Source: Hoplostethus atlanticus (Eukaryota; Chordata; Actinopteri; Trachichthyiformes; Trachichthyidae). From it: a stretch of 64,000 nt of DNA. Location of the stretch: NCBI GenBank assembly GCA_034670405.1, contig JAXDDX010000049.1:1798001-1862000 (forward strand), given 5' to 3'. Positions 12,376 through 64,000 of this stretch are shown here, piece after piece. Positions within the stretch are counted from its first letter, which is position 1. Every line of letters starts with the position of its first letter. The notes beneath the pieces are model-generated. The model had not been told where the DNA came from. It searched no databases and worked only from the letters and a program-made list of their open reading frames with translations. The translations under genes were made by a program, and so were the position numbers.

Positions 12376-13943
12376 TTCTGAATATTCCCATAAGGGCTCA
12401 CCTACTGCATTTTGTCTGACAAGAGTTTTATTTGTTGTATTGCTGTAGTCAACTATAGCTGTATGATGTAGTGTCATATTGAGTGAACCATTCTTGTCAT
12501 TGCTGATGTGTTGTCTTGTGTGACTCTGTTCTGTCCCCCTCCACCCTTTCTTAAAGGATCACAATGGAAATAACACCTAGAGGTTTATTGTGTTATCCTG
12601 ACAACACACAGGTTTGCACAAAACAGAATACAAAAGCACAGTACAAAATAAAAATACATTAAGTAGATTCTTCTTCAATTCTTCTTCAATTCTTCAATAC
12701 TGTTTTGAAGTTTCCTATACACAGGAAAAGTCCTTTCGGTTCAAGACAACACATGGTGTTTGTTTGCTGATACTTGTAGTGACAGTTACTCACTGTTGTA
12801 TGAACAAATATTGTAAAACACAATCAGAGCACTGTGCCCTCCAAAACAGTGTTTATTCTTTCTCTGCTTCCTCATACTGGGAGCTGTAAACATAGTAAGG
12901 TCTCCAAGTTTTTGCCACCTTTCTCTCATTCTCTCTCTCTTGGTCTTTCTCTCTCTCTCTCTCTTGTTTATGAGCAAGAGGCCTAGCAGTCTCAGTAGCA
13001 GCCATCCATGGACAACAAGTATTTTGCTCTTTGGTCGGTACAAAGCTGGCCATGTCATAGGTTAGCTTTCCTACTCATGAGCAGCCGAGGCCTTCTTCTG
13101 ACTATTTTTACTCAGCTACATAAACTTGGACAACAAAGCACAACCAAATGCTTGATACTATTCCTTCGAGAGAGTTGGAGACACAAATTTAAGTTGTGAT
13201 ACTCAACAACACTTGGGACAATGGGCAACAATGGTGAAAGGGTGCCTTCAGTAATATTGCCTCACTTCCTTTACCTCTATTGGCAATGCTGACCAGCTAC
13301 ATTGCCCTGAAAATTGTGCAATATATGACAGGGTTGATAGCCACATGTTGTAGCTTGACTGGTTATTTGAGTTGCTTGCTGGGCAAAAGATTGCATGCTG
13401 GTCTAATGGGACTCAGGGCAATGCATGATGTTGACAATATTCTCAGTGGACTTGATTATTACATGCTTCCTGTCAACCTGTCAAGGAAATAGACAATGCA
13501 CATACTATACCTAATGTGCAATGTTTTTTTCCTACAATGGAACATTCATTACTATAGCAGAGTAGAAAAATATAGAACAGGATATTGGAATTAAGTTGAC
13601 AAAAAGAGTTCATCTCCAGTTTCTATTCCTCTCAGATTTTTTTTGCTCTGCATGGTCATGTAATCTATTTTCCTGGCTTAGGCTGCGTATGGACTCTTTG
13701 ACATGTACACCACAGAAGTCATAGAACAGCCAACTTAAAACTACAATTATGAATGAGTTGCATAAAGTATTGATTTATATTGATAGGCACTTGTAGATAT
13801 AATAGAGCATCAAGATAATTCAAAAACTCTCCACATATATTAAATATGTATTAAAGTCCCTAATTTTCATAATCTTGGTGCAATTAATATAAAGTAAAGA
13901 GAAATACTGTATACAATAAATTATGGATTGCTATTAGCTATTA
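12376..13943. other. intergenic DNA, nothing recognised
   Basis: AT-rich spacer between prlra and nedd4l. Short open frames (for example around 13280-13492, plus) have no recognisable domain. A CT-rich patch is at 12924-12964. Confidence 0.5.
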
Positions 13944-15045
13944 CAGTTTTTTTCGATTGCTTTGACTCAATTTGCACAACAGAGTTTCAATGTGCAAAAC
14001 TCTTAGAGTTTTTTTTCGATTGCTTTGACTCAATTTGCACAACAGAGTTTCAATGTACAAAACTCTTACAGTTTTTTTCGATTGCTTTGACTCAATTTGC
14101 ACAACAGAGTTTCAATATGCAAAACTCTTAACACAGAATGCTATACTGCTCATTTTGGGTTCAAAATCTAATATAGCATGCAAAATATAAATACTAGTGT
14201 CAAATGAGAGAATATTATATGCAAAAGTGTATCATAGCACCAGAACATTGGATATGTTCATCGTTGAAGTTTAATCATTGGTGCATTTTCAAATACAATG
14301 GCCATTATCAAATAATGCTGTCAAACACTAAATAATTGTCATCAAAAAAGACTATGCAAGGGTAATTTCCTCATAAGTACTTCAAATGAAGTACAGCAAG
14401 CATCCCCTGTGATCCCCTGTGATAGACTGAGGTATATATATATATAGCTTGTGTTTTTATGGAAGACAAACAAAATATTAGATTACAGTAGATTACTGTA
14501 TATGAAAGAAATCATACAGTAATGCAGTAAACTCAACTGAATTTTACAGTAAAAATAAAAACAACAGTAAAAGCAAAAATTACAGTAACAAAAAACAAAA
14601 CAAATGCATTTCAGTGCTTAAGCAGCATTTTGCCTCTCTGCTGCATTTGGCCACAGAATCGGCCTCATCGGCTCCATGTTGTCAGAAACTGCCATTCAGG
14701 TTTCTAAGCAGCCTTTTATGTAGTGGTGATGAGATTATCAATTGTGTTGCAATGCTACTAATCTGGGCAAGGTTGCTGGAAGTAATGAGACATGACAACA
14801 AACACCTGATGAACTGATTTAGTGACCTGCGTTTGTAGTAATAAGCATTTGAACATTGTTGTAATGTTAGGTGGCTGTACTCTGAGGATGGAGCAGATGA
14901 TTTAGAGTTTTGCACTTTGTATGTCAGCATAGGATGTAGTGTCTTAGAGTATGAATTTTGAAAGTCAGTTTGGCACTTTGTATTTAGAGTTTTGCACATT
15001 GAAAATCTGTTGTGCAAACTGAGTCAAAGCAATCGAAAGAAACTG
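13944..15045. mobile_element. TA-flanked DNA transposon (nonautonomous or decayed) with about 60-bp terminal inverted repeats
   Basis: The left end starts CAGTTTTTTTCGATTGC and the right end finishes with its complement (GCAATCGAAAGAAACTG). Each is flanked by TA (13942-13943 and 15046-15047). The left and right ends match over about 60 bp with roughly five differences. The left terminal unit is present three times in tandem (from about 13944, 14009 and 14070). CAGT termini and a TA target suggest the Tc1/mariner superfamily (mariner or pogo-like). No intact transposase frame is visible in the interior. Class is inferred from termini only. Confidence 0.7.
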
Positions 15046-15047
15046 TA

Positions 15048-16640
15048 AATGTAAAAGATAGACAGTGAAGTGGCAGCGTAGACAGTGAAAGGTCTCTAGT
15101 TGCAATGATTAATATATCTAATATTATGAATTTCACAAGTAAAAATGAATCATCAGGTGAATGATTAATGTATCAAAAAAATCAGCTGGGTACCGTTTTA
15201 ATTTTAAGAAGAAGGTATATTCAAAATTGTTGCAAAACTTTCACTTTTTATTGATGATCAAGAGTTAATGAACCAACAAGCATTAATATTGAATATTCTT
15301 CACTATTCATTCATTGCCTATACAGTAGCTTACAGAAAAGAGTGATGGTGGTGATGTCTGGGACTGTCTTATGGTTGCCTCTACGGTGTATAGTGAAACC
15401 AATCTCTCATATTTTATTTATTTATTTATTTATCTGAAAAAACAGAAGAAGATATAAGCAGAAAATAAAATGAGCTCGTCATTAGAAAGCCTCAATGCAT
15501 TTGAGGCATTTGATATTAAAGAGAACATTCTACACAGCAAACAAGCATTTAGATGAAATGATGGCTTCCTGTCAGGGATGGCTTGGGAAAACTCTGGCCC
15601 TCCCTTTTTCAGCTCCACTTGGAAGCAATGTTATATAATATGGCCATCTGCTCCTCAGAGTTTAAAGTCCCATTATGTGACATATCCATGGTGAATGAGT
15701 GATGCTACCGTGTAATTCAAAAACACATTGTGGTTGATGTTGTCATGTCGTCAAACTAATATTGTACAGTATTATTATATGTTTTTATTATTTTTTATTA
15801 TATTTTCATCATTTACTTTTAACGATGATGAGAAATATATTTTATTGTGCATGCGTGTTTGTGTGTGTATGTACGTAAGTGGGTATGAGTATTTGTATTT
15901 TTGGTTTTTTGCGCATACATGTGTCAGCATGCATGCCTATGTGCTTGTGGATTATTGCTTGTTCCCAGCCAGGCTTATTCATCACTTAATCAGTATCGTT
16001 TACAGATCATATTTAATTGGTGAATGTGTCTCATTGCTGTGTAGCATGCAATACAGTTGCTGGGCAACAGAATGGTAGAAGGACAAATGTGATGTTGAAA
16101 CAATTATGATTGTGTAGTGGCATCTAGTGGTACTCCAGTTAAAGATGATAGGCAAGGAAATCCTGGAGCGGGAACAGTTCATTTGGTTTGTTTTCTATCT
16201 GTTTATGGTGAAGGTACATTTGTGGTAAATGCCATCACTGCTGACATCATTACCTAGTGGCAGATTAAAATGTATATTTCATCTCTATTTAATGTCTGAC
16301 AATGATTTAAATAAATAAATAACTAAATACATACAGAAAGAAAGAAACAAAGAAAGAAAGAAGGAAACAAAAAAAGGAAGAAAGTGACCTCAAAAGCAAT
16401 TACCCTGCCTGTTTATTTACTATCTACTACTATCTCTTCATTTATCTCTAGTTTTGTCCATTCAAAATCTTTCCAAGGCATATTTTGATAGATGCTTTGA
16501 TGGAGGCTGGGCAAAAATAAATCCATTTTTTCTGACGGTATTCTATAAAAATGAATTCCCGATTTTGGATTTTTCTATTTGACAGCCAACAGCGCAACAT
16601 GACATTTTTGTATTGTTTTGGCTATAGTTTTGACTTAATA
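15048..16640. other. intergenic DNA, nothing recognised
   Basis: AT-rich spacer with an (ATTT)n run (15413-15432) and an AAAG/GAAA-rich run (16336-16383). No gene or element is recognised. Confidence 0.5.
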
Positions 16641-16839
16641 GTAAGGTTAATCTGAGTGTCTAACATTAACCCCGCCGGTCTTTTTTCAACCACTTCGAGC
16701 GGTGACGTAATCAGTGACGTTAACAAAAGATTGGTCTATAGGCGGCGGTACAGGACAAACAAACTGTTGTTCATCAAAGTGAAAAAAACTCAGTCACCTG
16801 CACACCCTGAAGAAAAAACACATACTCCAGCTTCACGCC

Positions 16840-17250
16840 CTCTGCATATTTTATTGGCCGGTGTGGAGTTTGAGGAAATCACGATACATATGATTGGTCA
16901 AAGTTGTCATCAATCACACGCACTGGCATGCGATTGGCTGAGCCTGTGAGAGGAAGTCAACTGTCATAACGTTTCAGGGGATAACCTCGGAGTTGACAAA
17001 AGCGAGCTGTCTCGAAACATTTTAGGCATAGTTTTAACTGACAAGGTTTTGACCGGACATATCACACTGGCAAGGATTACATTATTTTTCTGCATACCAA
17101 GTCCCCGTGCCGTGTCAAGGATTTGCCCTCACTCTGGACTCACCACCATCGCAGGGCAGAGAGAAACGGGGGACTTTATTGTTCAAGGCTAGCTAGCTAG
17201 CTTTGCCAAGCAGCTTGTTTTTTGTGTGTGAAGTGTGGACCGTAGGCTAT
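16840..17250 (+). promoter_or_regulatory. nedd4l: nedd4l main promoter region and 5' UTR
   Basis: Three inverted CCAAT boxes (ATTGG) lie at 16853, 16893 and 16933, spaced exactly 40 bp apart. They are followed by GC-richer DNA and then the start codon at 17251. There is no TATA box. This fits a CCAAT-driven housekeeping-type promoter with NF-Y sites. The transcription start probably lies between about 16970 and 17130. A CTAGCTAGCTAG run at 17190-17202 would be in the 5' UTR. Confidence 0.55.
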
Positions 17251-58380
<41,130 letters not shown>

Positions 58381-60300
58381 AGGGCAAACCCCCGACTGCA
58401 TCCAAACAATGATAAAAAAAAATAAAAAATAGCCACAGGGACATCAAAACAACTGCCGTTTTTATAGTGGCCGTAGCAGTTCTGTGCAAGCATGTTTTAC
58501 TGTATGCCTGACTGTGAGCCACCTCCACAGCATGGTGGTTTGAGACTACAGTGACTTGTTGAGCCAATATGCCTACGTCTTTTATCTTTTCTGTGTGGGT
58601 AGGTCACTCCTTTAACGGTGCTGGGGCTGGGCTGGGCTGTGATGGGGAAAAGGGGCTTGCACCATAGAAAGCTGCACTCCATGACTATCACAGGCATGCA
58701 CGGTGAGGACTGGCCCCCTATATGCCCTTTCATTCCCCTCTTCCCTTATCCTGTGAAAATCTACAGTGCTGGAAAACACTAATGCATTTCAATAGCTCCT
58801 TTATGTTCACTATAGCACAGTATTTCAGCACCCGTCTGGGTCTTAGCATGGCCTTAATCTGGCTCCTACATGCACTATTACCATAACAAACTGCAATGGC
58901 GCTATGATCACAGTTCTCTCAAAAACACCAGATTACCTTAGGAATGCTAGCCAATCACAGATCAGGACAGAACGGCCACACCCTTCCATAGAGCCTCGTC
59001 TCCGTTGTGTGATCAGTGATCGCCACTGCAGCCTTTTGTAGAATAATGTTTATCGACTGGGATGGAAGGGAGGATGGGGGAGGAAATCACCCCCAAAGGT
59101 GGTTTTATAGTCTTCTTTTACCAGTCAAGGAACATCATGGGAGGGGGGGGGGGGGGGGGGGTTGTTTTGTTTTTTGTTTTTAGAATTTTTTTTATCAATG
59201 GTATTATTCTTACAGGAAAATACTCCATGTATTTATACTGATGAATAATGTTTACTATCTTGACAATTCTATATGACTTGGTGTGTAAAGTGTAAATCTG
59301 GCTAATTTGGGACATGATTAATCCATATCATTTGTTATGGTGATAGAAAATATGTTGAATAAAATGGTTTTATTGTAGTGCTATGAAAGCGGCATGACAT
59401 TGTATCTTGTGTTTGCTTCGATTACATAGTAAGTGTAATCTCCCGCTTGGTCTCGAGGTTTGGGAAGGGGAAAGTAAATGGGGATAGTTTCTCTGAAATG
59501 TTTGCATCACAATGATTATATTAATATTGTCATGCCTATCCCTGTTCATAATGCTGTAAATTCTTCTGGAAAAACACTCATTTTCAATTCTTTCATGATA
59601 TATAAATGTATGTATGTATGTATGTATGTATGTATGTATGTATGTATGTATGTATTACGTCTAAAAGAAGTATTAATGATCAACAACACACTAAAATGAA
59701 GCTGTGTGTGTGTGTGTGTGCGTGCGTGCGCATGTGTGTGTGTGTTTGAGAGAAAAGCTGTGATTGCCACTGAATATAAAGCAACACATTTCTTACAATG
59801 GAAAAATGTTTTCTTTTTTATGTTTTTTTTTTTGTTTTGTTTTTTCTTCTCTCCTTTTTCTAACACCATTGAACCTAAAGGGCACTTTATAGATCACACT
59901 AAGGTCATGTCGCCTGTTGTATGTCTTTTATCATTAACTTGAATGTGATTCTTTTTTTTTTTTTTCATTCATAGCACTTACCTGGTGCAATATAAATAGT
60001 CTGTAAATCTGGGCTGCTGCTAAGGTAGAAAAAGTTGAGAGATGTGAAGCTGAGACTTCATACCCTTTAGTATTCTCTATTCTATTTCTCTTTTTTTTTG
60101 TCTCTTTATCTCCCTTCTCTTCCCTTGTATTACTTCCCTTCTGTGACTCCGACCCAAACTTGACTCAGTATAGATTTGTCCTTTTTTAGGGGGTGTTCTT
60201 TTTTATTAATGGCGGGAAATATCACTTTTGTTAAAGATTCCATCACTCTCTGCAACTCTTCATGGTTCATATAACTTCAGTCAAATAAAAATGGGACTTC
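58381..60300 (+). other. nedd4l: nedd4l 3' UTR with alternative poly(A) signals
   Basis: AATAAA at 59358-59363, followed by TG-rich DNA, is the likely main poly(A) signal, giving a UTR of about 1 kb. A second AATAAA at 60284-60289 could give a longer form. The region holds a poly(G)19 run (59143-59161), an (ATGT)n run (59606-59654) and a GT run (59703-59744). Confidence 0.6.
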
Positions 60301-61051
60301 TCAAACTGTGTCGTTTGAATTTGTTGGGACTGAACTTTTCCTCATTATACCTGAAGCAGAATTGTGTTAGAAGAAAAAAAAAAAAGCTACACATAAAGGT
60401 AGACAAGACCGGTTATTATGATTGTCTTAATGTCGTTTTACAATCTCAGCCTTTGAAATAATCAAATCCTTTCTGAATTGTAAAATGTACCATTACAATA
60501 TGTTGCCACAGGGCCGAGTTACCAATACACAAAATTCCTGAACTGAATCTGAACGGCCCCATAGCAGTCTTTTGGCTGTATTTATTATTAAAGGTCTGAT
60601 CTCTGAGCTGGCCCGTGATCCATAAATCAATGCTGTTGCTTTAAAACATTTTGTGAATGACTTAAAATTCACAGAAATGTTGGATTGACTTGAATTAAGT
60701 GTGATAGATGAAAAGCCCTACAGTTTAAAGAAGATATGAGTATTGTTTCTGTTTGGGCCTCAACATCAGGTCCCTTTGACACAAGGTCACAAGGTCTTTG
60801 AAGCAATTCTACTCCCTGATGGGTGGGTGCTGCTCTTGCCCTGTTTCGTAATATTTACAGTTCAAAGAAATATTTAAAGTTTTCATTTATCCACATTAAA
60901 TGGCGTTCTGGAAAGCCAAATCTTGGTGCATTTTCCTTACAACCAAACAAATATTGATGAAATGCAGAATTACTTTTCAGAACAAAAGTGTAGCCAACTT
61001 GTTATATTTTGAATTAGGACCTGTTATTGAGTTTTGAGTCATTAATGAGGC

Positions 61052-61088
<37 letters not shown>

Positions 61089-62024
61089 CGTGGTATGGTG
61101 AAGGGACCTCAGTTCATTCACACAGGCAATCTAGGAGTTATCAGCTCCAAGGACGAGCAAATAAAAGCCACCCTGCCGGTCCAGGGACATTTTATCAAGC
61201 CCTGTTACCCTCGATCTGGTCACAAACAAACCAAGAGCCAACTCTAATCTGGTTCCACCTACTACAACGCTCCACCTGATTGAAAAAAGTGCATATGAGA
61301 ATAAACCTGTGTGTGTGACCTGCTACTGAAGCTGACCCGCTACATGGAAATGTTTAAATATTGTTTCTTTGTGTGTGTACAAGAATGAAGCACACCAAGC
61401 ACAGAATTTGACTCCTAGCATAAGACAGTTCTAGTGGAGGCGAGGTCTAACAGTTTGACTAATCGGGTCTATTTACAATCTGTCAATCTCTCACAGTCCG
61501 TTGGTTTCTATGGTTATGGTTACGTCAGAGCAGTGACCTGACCGAAACCCTGACAGGAAATTTGAGCTAGGGCAGACCAAAAGAGGATGATGGGAGGTTG
61601 AAAACATCCAGTCCATAGTATCCATAATATAGCAAGGCATCAGTATCATTAGTATTATATATATCAAATCAAATTCCGTAATAATTGGGATATCTAACAC
61701 ATGTCTCTTTCCCAGCTCTTCACAGACAGACATCTATGCAGTGGCATCCAATATGATGTAATTTACTAAGGGATGGTGAAAGGGTAATGGAGCGGGTGGG
61801 GCAAGGTGACACTTATCAGATCTCTGAGAAATGTTATTAAAAGAAAAGGGGTATGGGGTACTAGGTCAGAGAGTCCCAGTGGATCACATGGCATCCGTCA
61901 GATAACTGACTGAAAAATATAAATGTGTGTTGATGAATTATTTGGCTCTTATGATTATTTTTTACTTTACAACCTTCTTTACTGTGCCTGAATTCCTCTG
62001 TTTTAATCCTGTCTAATCCTATTA
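60301..62024. other. intergenic DNA between nedd4l and mir-122
   Basis: No gene recognised. It contains a (CT)n run (61053-61084). A cluster of AGGTCA-like half-sites (60776-60800) could bind nuclear receptors, but this is weak evidence. Confidence 0.5.
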
Positions 62025-62616
62025 GATAGTGTTGATCATTTTACTCTGCTCCAACGTCCTGAACACTGGCTTCTCTCTGGTTCTGCTTTAGATTGGTTTT
62101 ACTCCCACCTTCATGACAAGACTTTTAATGTAGCAATTGGTGATTCTAAGTCATCTCTTGCAAGGATGACCTGCGGTGCACCCCAGGGGTCGGTTCTTGG
62201 GCCAATTTGATTTTCCATTTATATGTCACCCCTGGGACATATCATCCGTCCGTCATCATTTTCCATTGTTCTGCGGATTACACACAGCTGTGTAATCCGT
62301 AAAATTAAATGCAGGCAAATCTGAAGTTATCCATCAGCACCAGGACTCTGGGATGACTTGCTTTTAATCTCTACTAAAAACCCACTTTTTCAGGCTTGCT
62401 TTTACTTAAACTGAGGTTCTTAATATTGGTTTTATTATTTTCTGTCTTTTTGTTTCTAAACTTGTATTTATTTATTTTGTATTCTTCTCAGTACATTGAC
62501 ATTTATTTGAATTACCACTTCTATCCATATTTTCTTTTTAGCAGGTGAAGCACTTTGTAACTCTGTTTTGATAAGTGCAACATAAATAAAGTTATTATTA
62601 CTGTTATTATTATCAC
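62025..62616 (+). mobile_element. L2/CR1-like LINE remnant (reverse transcriptase core and 3' end, internally deleted)
   Basis: The plus strand from 62025 reads DSVDHFTLLQRPEHWLL, then LDWFYSHLHDKTFNVAIG and CGAPQGSVLGPI followed by a TGA. These are reverse transcriptase motifs (DxVDH, GxPQGSVLGP). A degenerate YADDTQL relic (SADYTQL) follows at about 62272-62292. The rest of the RT is missing and the 3' UTR ends in AATAAAGTTATTATTACTGT and ATT repeats (to 62616). Confidence 0.82.
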
Positions 62617-62799
62617 CTTGATCATATAGTATGTTGCATTCAGCTCACAATGACTATGAGTGAAACCCTGGTATGACAAACCTGTTGCCACACCAGGGCA
62701 GTTTTTCGGTGCCCCCTTCCCCTCCACCCTCTACCTCTGGTCAGGGTCGATCAATACTTCCCCTGTAGCTTATCACTGATGGGGAACTGGCTGTTTGTC

Positions 62800-63075
62800 C
62801 AAACCCCCCTCTGTCTACATAAAGGGCCTGGACGAGACAGCGCCAAACCCAATTGCACCACGGATCAACCAAACTGTCATGAACCTGGCTCCGGACACAC
62901 TGCTGGACTTTAACTTTATGGCAAGGAAAGACACGGAGACAAAGATACCTTGGGGCGGAGAAGGAGGGAGCAGAGAGAGAGTAGCTGGGAGAAGGAGAGC
63001 AGGAGAGCCACCACTGGGCATCAAAGAACAGAAGGGGAAAGAGGATCCAGGTATCCACTCTGAAATCTTGTGGTG
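62800..63075 (+). other. possible first exon of the mir-122 primary transcript
   Basis: A TATA-like ACATAAAGG (62817-62825) is followed by non-repetitive, GC-richer DNA up to a donor-like CCAG|GTATCC (63051). An acceptor-like TTTTACCAG (63852-63860) then lies just before the mir-122 hairpin. Open frames here have no recognisable domain. This is inferred from splice motifs, composition and position only. Confidence 0.25.
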
Positions 63076-63364
63076 AGTTGGTTCTTGTCCTTCCATAAGT
63101 CAAAATCCTTTGTCATTTGAACAAAATTGAAACATTTTTTACATTTAAAAAAAATAAAATAAGAAAAACAACAACTTGCTCCAACATTTTTAACAATAAT
63201 AATTAAAAAAAACTTCTGGGGCCATGTCCTGTTCAGAAATTTGAGGCCATGGAATATGGCTGAGAGAAATTTTTAATTGTGCAGAATGTATTATAGAATC
63301 GAAAATACAGTACACTGAAAAAACTGATTATCAGTCAGAGAATGAATAGTGGATTACACGTGTA

Positions 63365-63367
<3 letters not shown>

Positions 63368-63457
<90 letters not shown>
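63368..63457. repeat. (CT)n(CA)n compound microsatellite
   Basis: About 30 CT units followed by about 16 CA units, located about 450 nt upstream of mir-122. Confidence 0.97.
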
Positions 63458-63892
63458 CTGCAATTATCCCCACAATGAGCAGAAAAAGAAATGAGTGTAC
63501 TGGGGATAAGCCTTGTGGTTCAGCTTGGTTCTGTGATGTTTTTCTTCATGGCTGACCTGTATGATACAGCTATACTACATTCATGGGACTGAAAAGAAGC
63601 TTTGCGTAGGAACCATACACCGTAGTCTGGAATGGTTTCAGCTTGCAGTCACCAACTACCCACCCTGTTATTAACAGTCTGACCCTGAAATACCAGACAG
63701 CAAACTGTCGGCTATTTCAAAGCTGCCTAATAGATGGAACATTTAATGTCTGTAACTGATCACTCTTATTTCTTTCCACTTCTCTCTCTCTCTCACTCTC
63801 TCATTCCTCTGTACTGATTCCATGCTCCACTTAACTCCTCTTTTCCCATTATTTTACCAGGTCTTCCTTTCATCCATCCGTCTAAATCCTGT

Positions 63893-63976
63893 CTTCTGGA
63901 GCTGTGGAGTGTGACAATGGTGTTTGTGTCCTATGCTATCAAACGCCATTATCACACTAAATAGCTACGGTGAGAA
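63893..63976 (+). ncRNA. mir122: mir-122 precursor (liver microRNA)
   Basis: The mature 5p sequence TGGAGTGTGACAATGGTG(TTTG) is at 63905-63926 and the 3p strand AACGCCATTATCACACTA(AATA) at 63942-63963. Both are the known vertebrate miR-122 strands. They pair across a 15-nt loop, with GAGCT/AGCTAC extending the stem. miR-122 is abundant and specific in vertebrate liver, where it controls lipid metabolism. In human, MIR122 lies downstream of NEDD4L on the same strand, and the order and orientation are the same here. Confidence 0.97.
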
Positions 63977-64000
63977 GAGAGCCTCAACGCGACCCAGATG

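Noticed and set aside
13280-13492. Plus-strand 70-residue open frame
   Set aside because: No recognisable domain, splice context or coding-type composition; intergenic.
60771-60805. AGGTCA-like direct repeat as an HNF4 site for mir-122
   Set aside because: The spacing is two bases, not the one-base spacing preferred by HNF4, and it is 3 kb away. Too weak to call.
62741-63103. Overlapping open frames of about 90-120 residues on both strands
   Set aside because: No recognisable protein family, and opposing frames of similar length cannot both be real. Better treated as a possible noncoding exon of the mir-122 transcript.

Overview
The window is teleost fish genomic DNA. The evidence is many short exons with GT-AG introns, fish-type L2-like LINEs and Tc1-like elements, long CA/CT microsatellites, and coding sequence that reads as fish prolactin receptor and NEDD4-like. 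The species cannot be fixed from sequence alone.

Layout. (1) 409-3674, minus strand: five coding exons of a prolactin receptor (prlra type) give the signal peptide and the whole two-domain extracellular part through the WSXWS motif. The transmembrane and cytoplasmic exons lie beyond the left edge. A possible 5' untranslated exon and promoter lie near 11450-11780. (2) 3675-17000: intron and intergenic DNA with at least four transposon remnants, including an unusual TA-flanked element whose left terminus is triplicated. (3) 17251-58380, plus strand: a complete nedd4l gene (HECT E3 ubiquitin ligase). I resolved 31 coding exons whose splice phases all agree, giving a 1003-residue protein with a C2 domain, four WW domains, three RxRxxS/T (SGK/AKT-type) sites and a HECT domain with its catalytic Cys. 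Exon 13 is a 60-nt in-frame cassette carrying one of the three sites. (4) Inside intron 5, 31244-32371 is a large alternative first exon encoding about 376 residues. It splices in phase to exon 6, replaces the N-terminal half of the C2 domain, and carries PPxY motifs, the ligands of WW domains. It resembles the N-terminus of the long isoform of the paralogue NEDD4. (5) 58381-60300: 3' UTR with poly(A) signals. (6) 63893-63976, plus strand: the mir-122 hairpin (liver microRNA), in the same order and orientation after nedd4l as in human.

How the parts relate: prlra and nedd4l are head to head. Prolactin receptor controls osmoregulation in fish, and NEDD4L down-regulates ion channels and transporters. 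They are separate genes and any co-regulation is untested. nedd4l appears to be built for two promoters, a C2-bearing membrane-targeted form and a C2-truncated PPxY-bearing form, plus a cassette exon that changes its kinase-site content.
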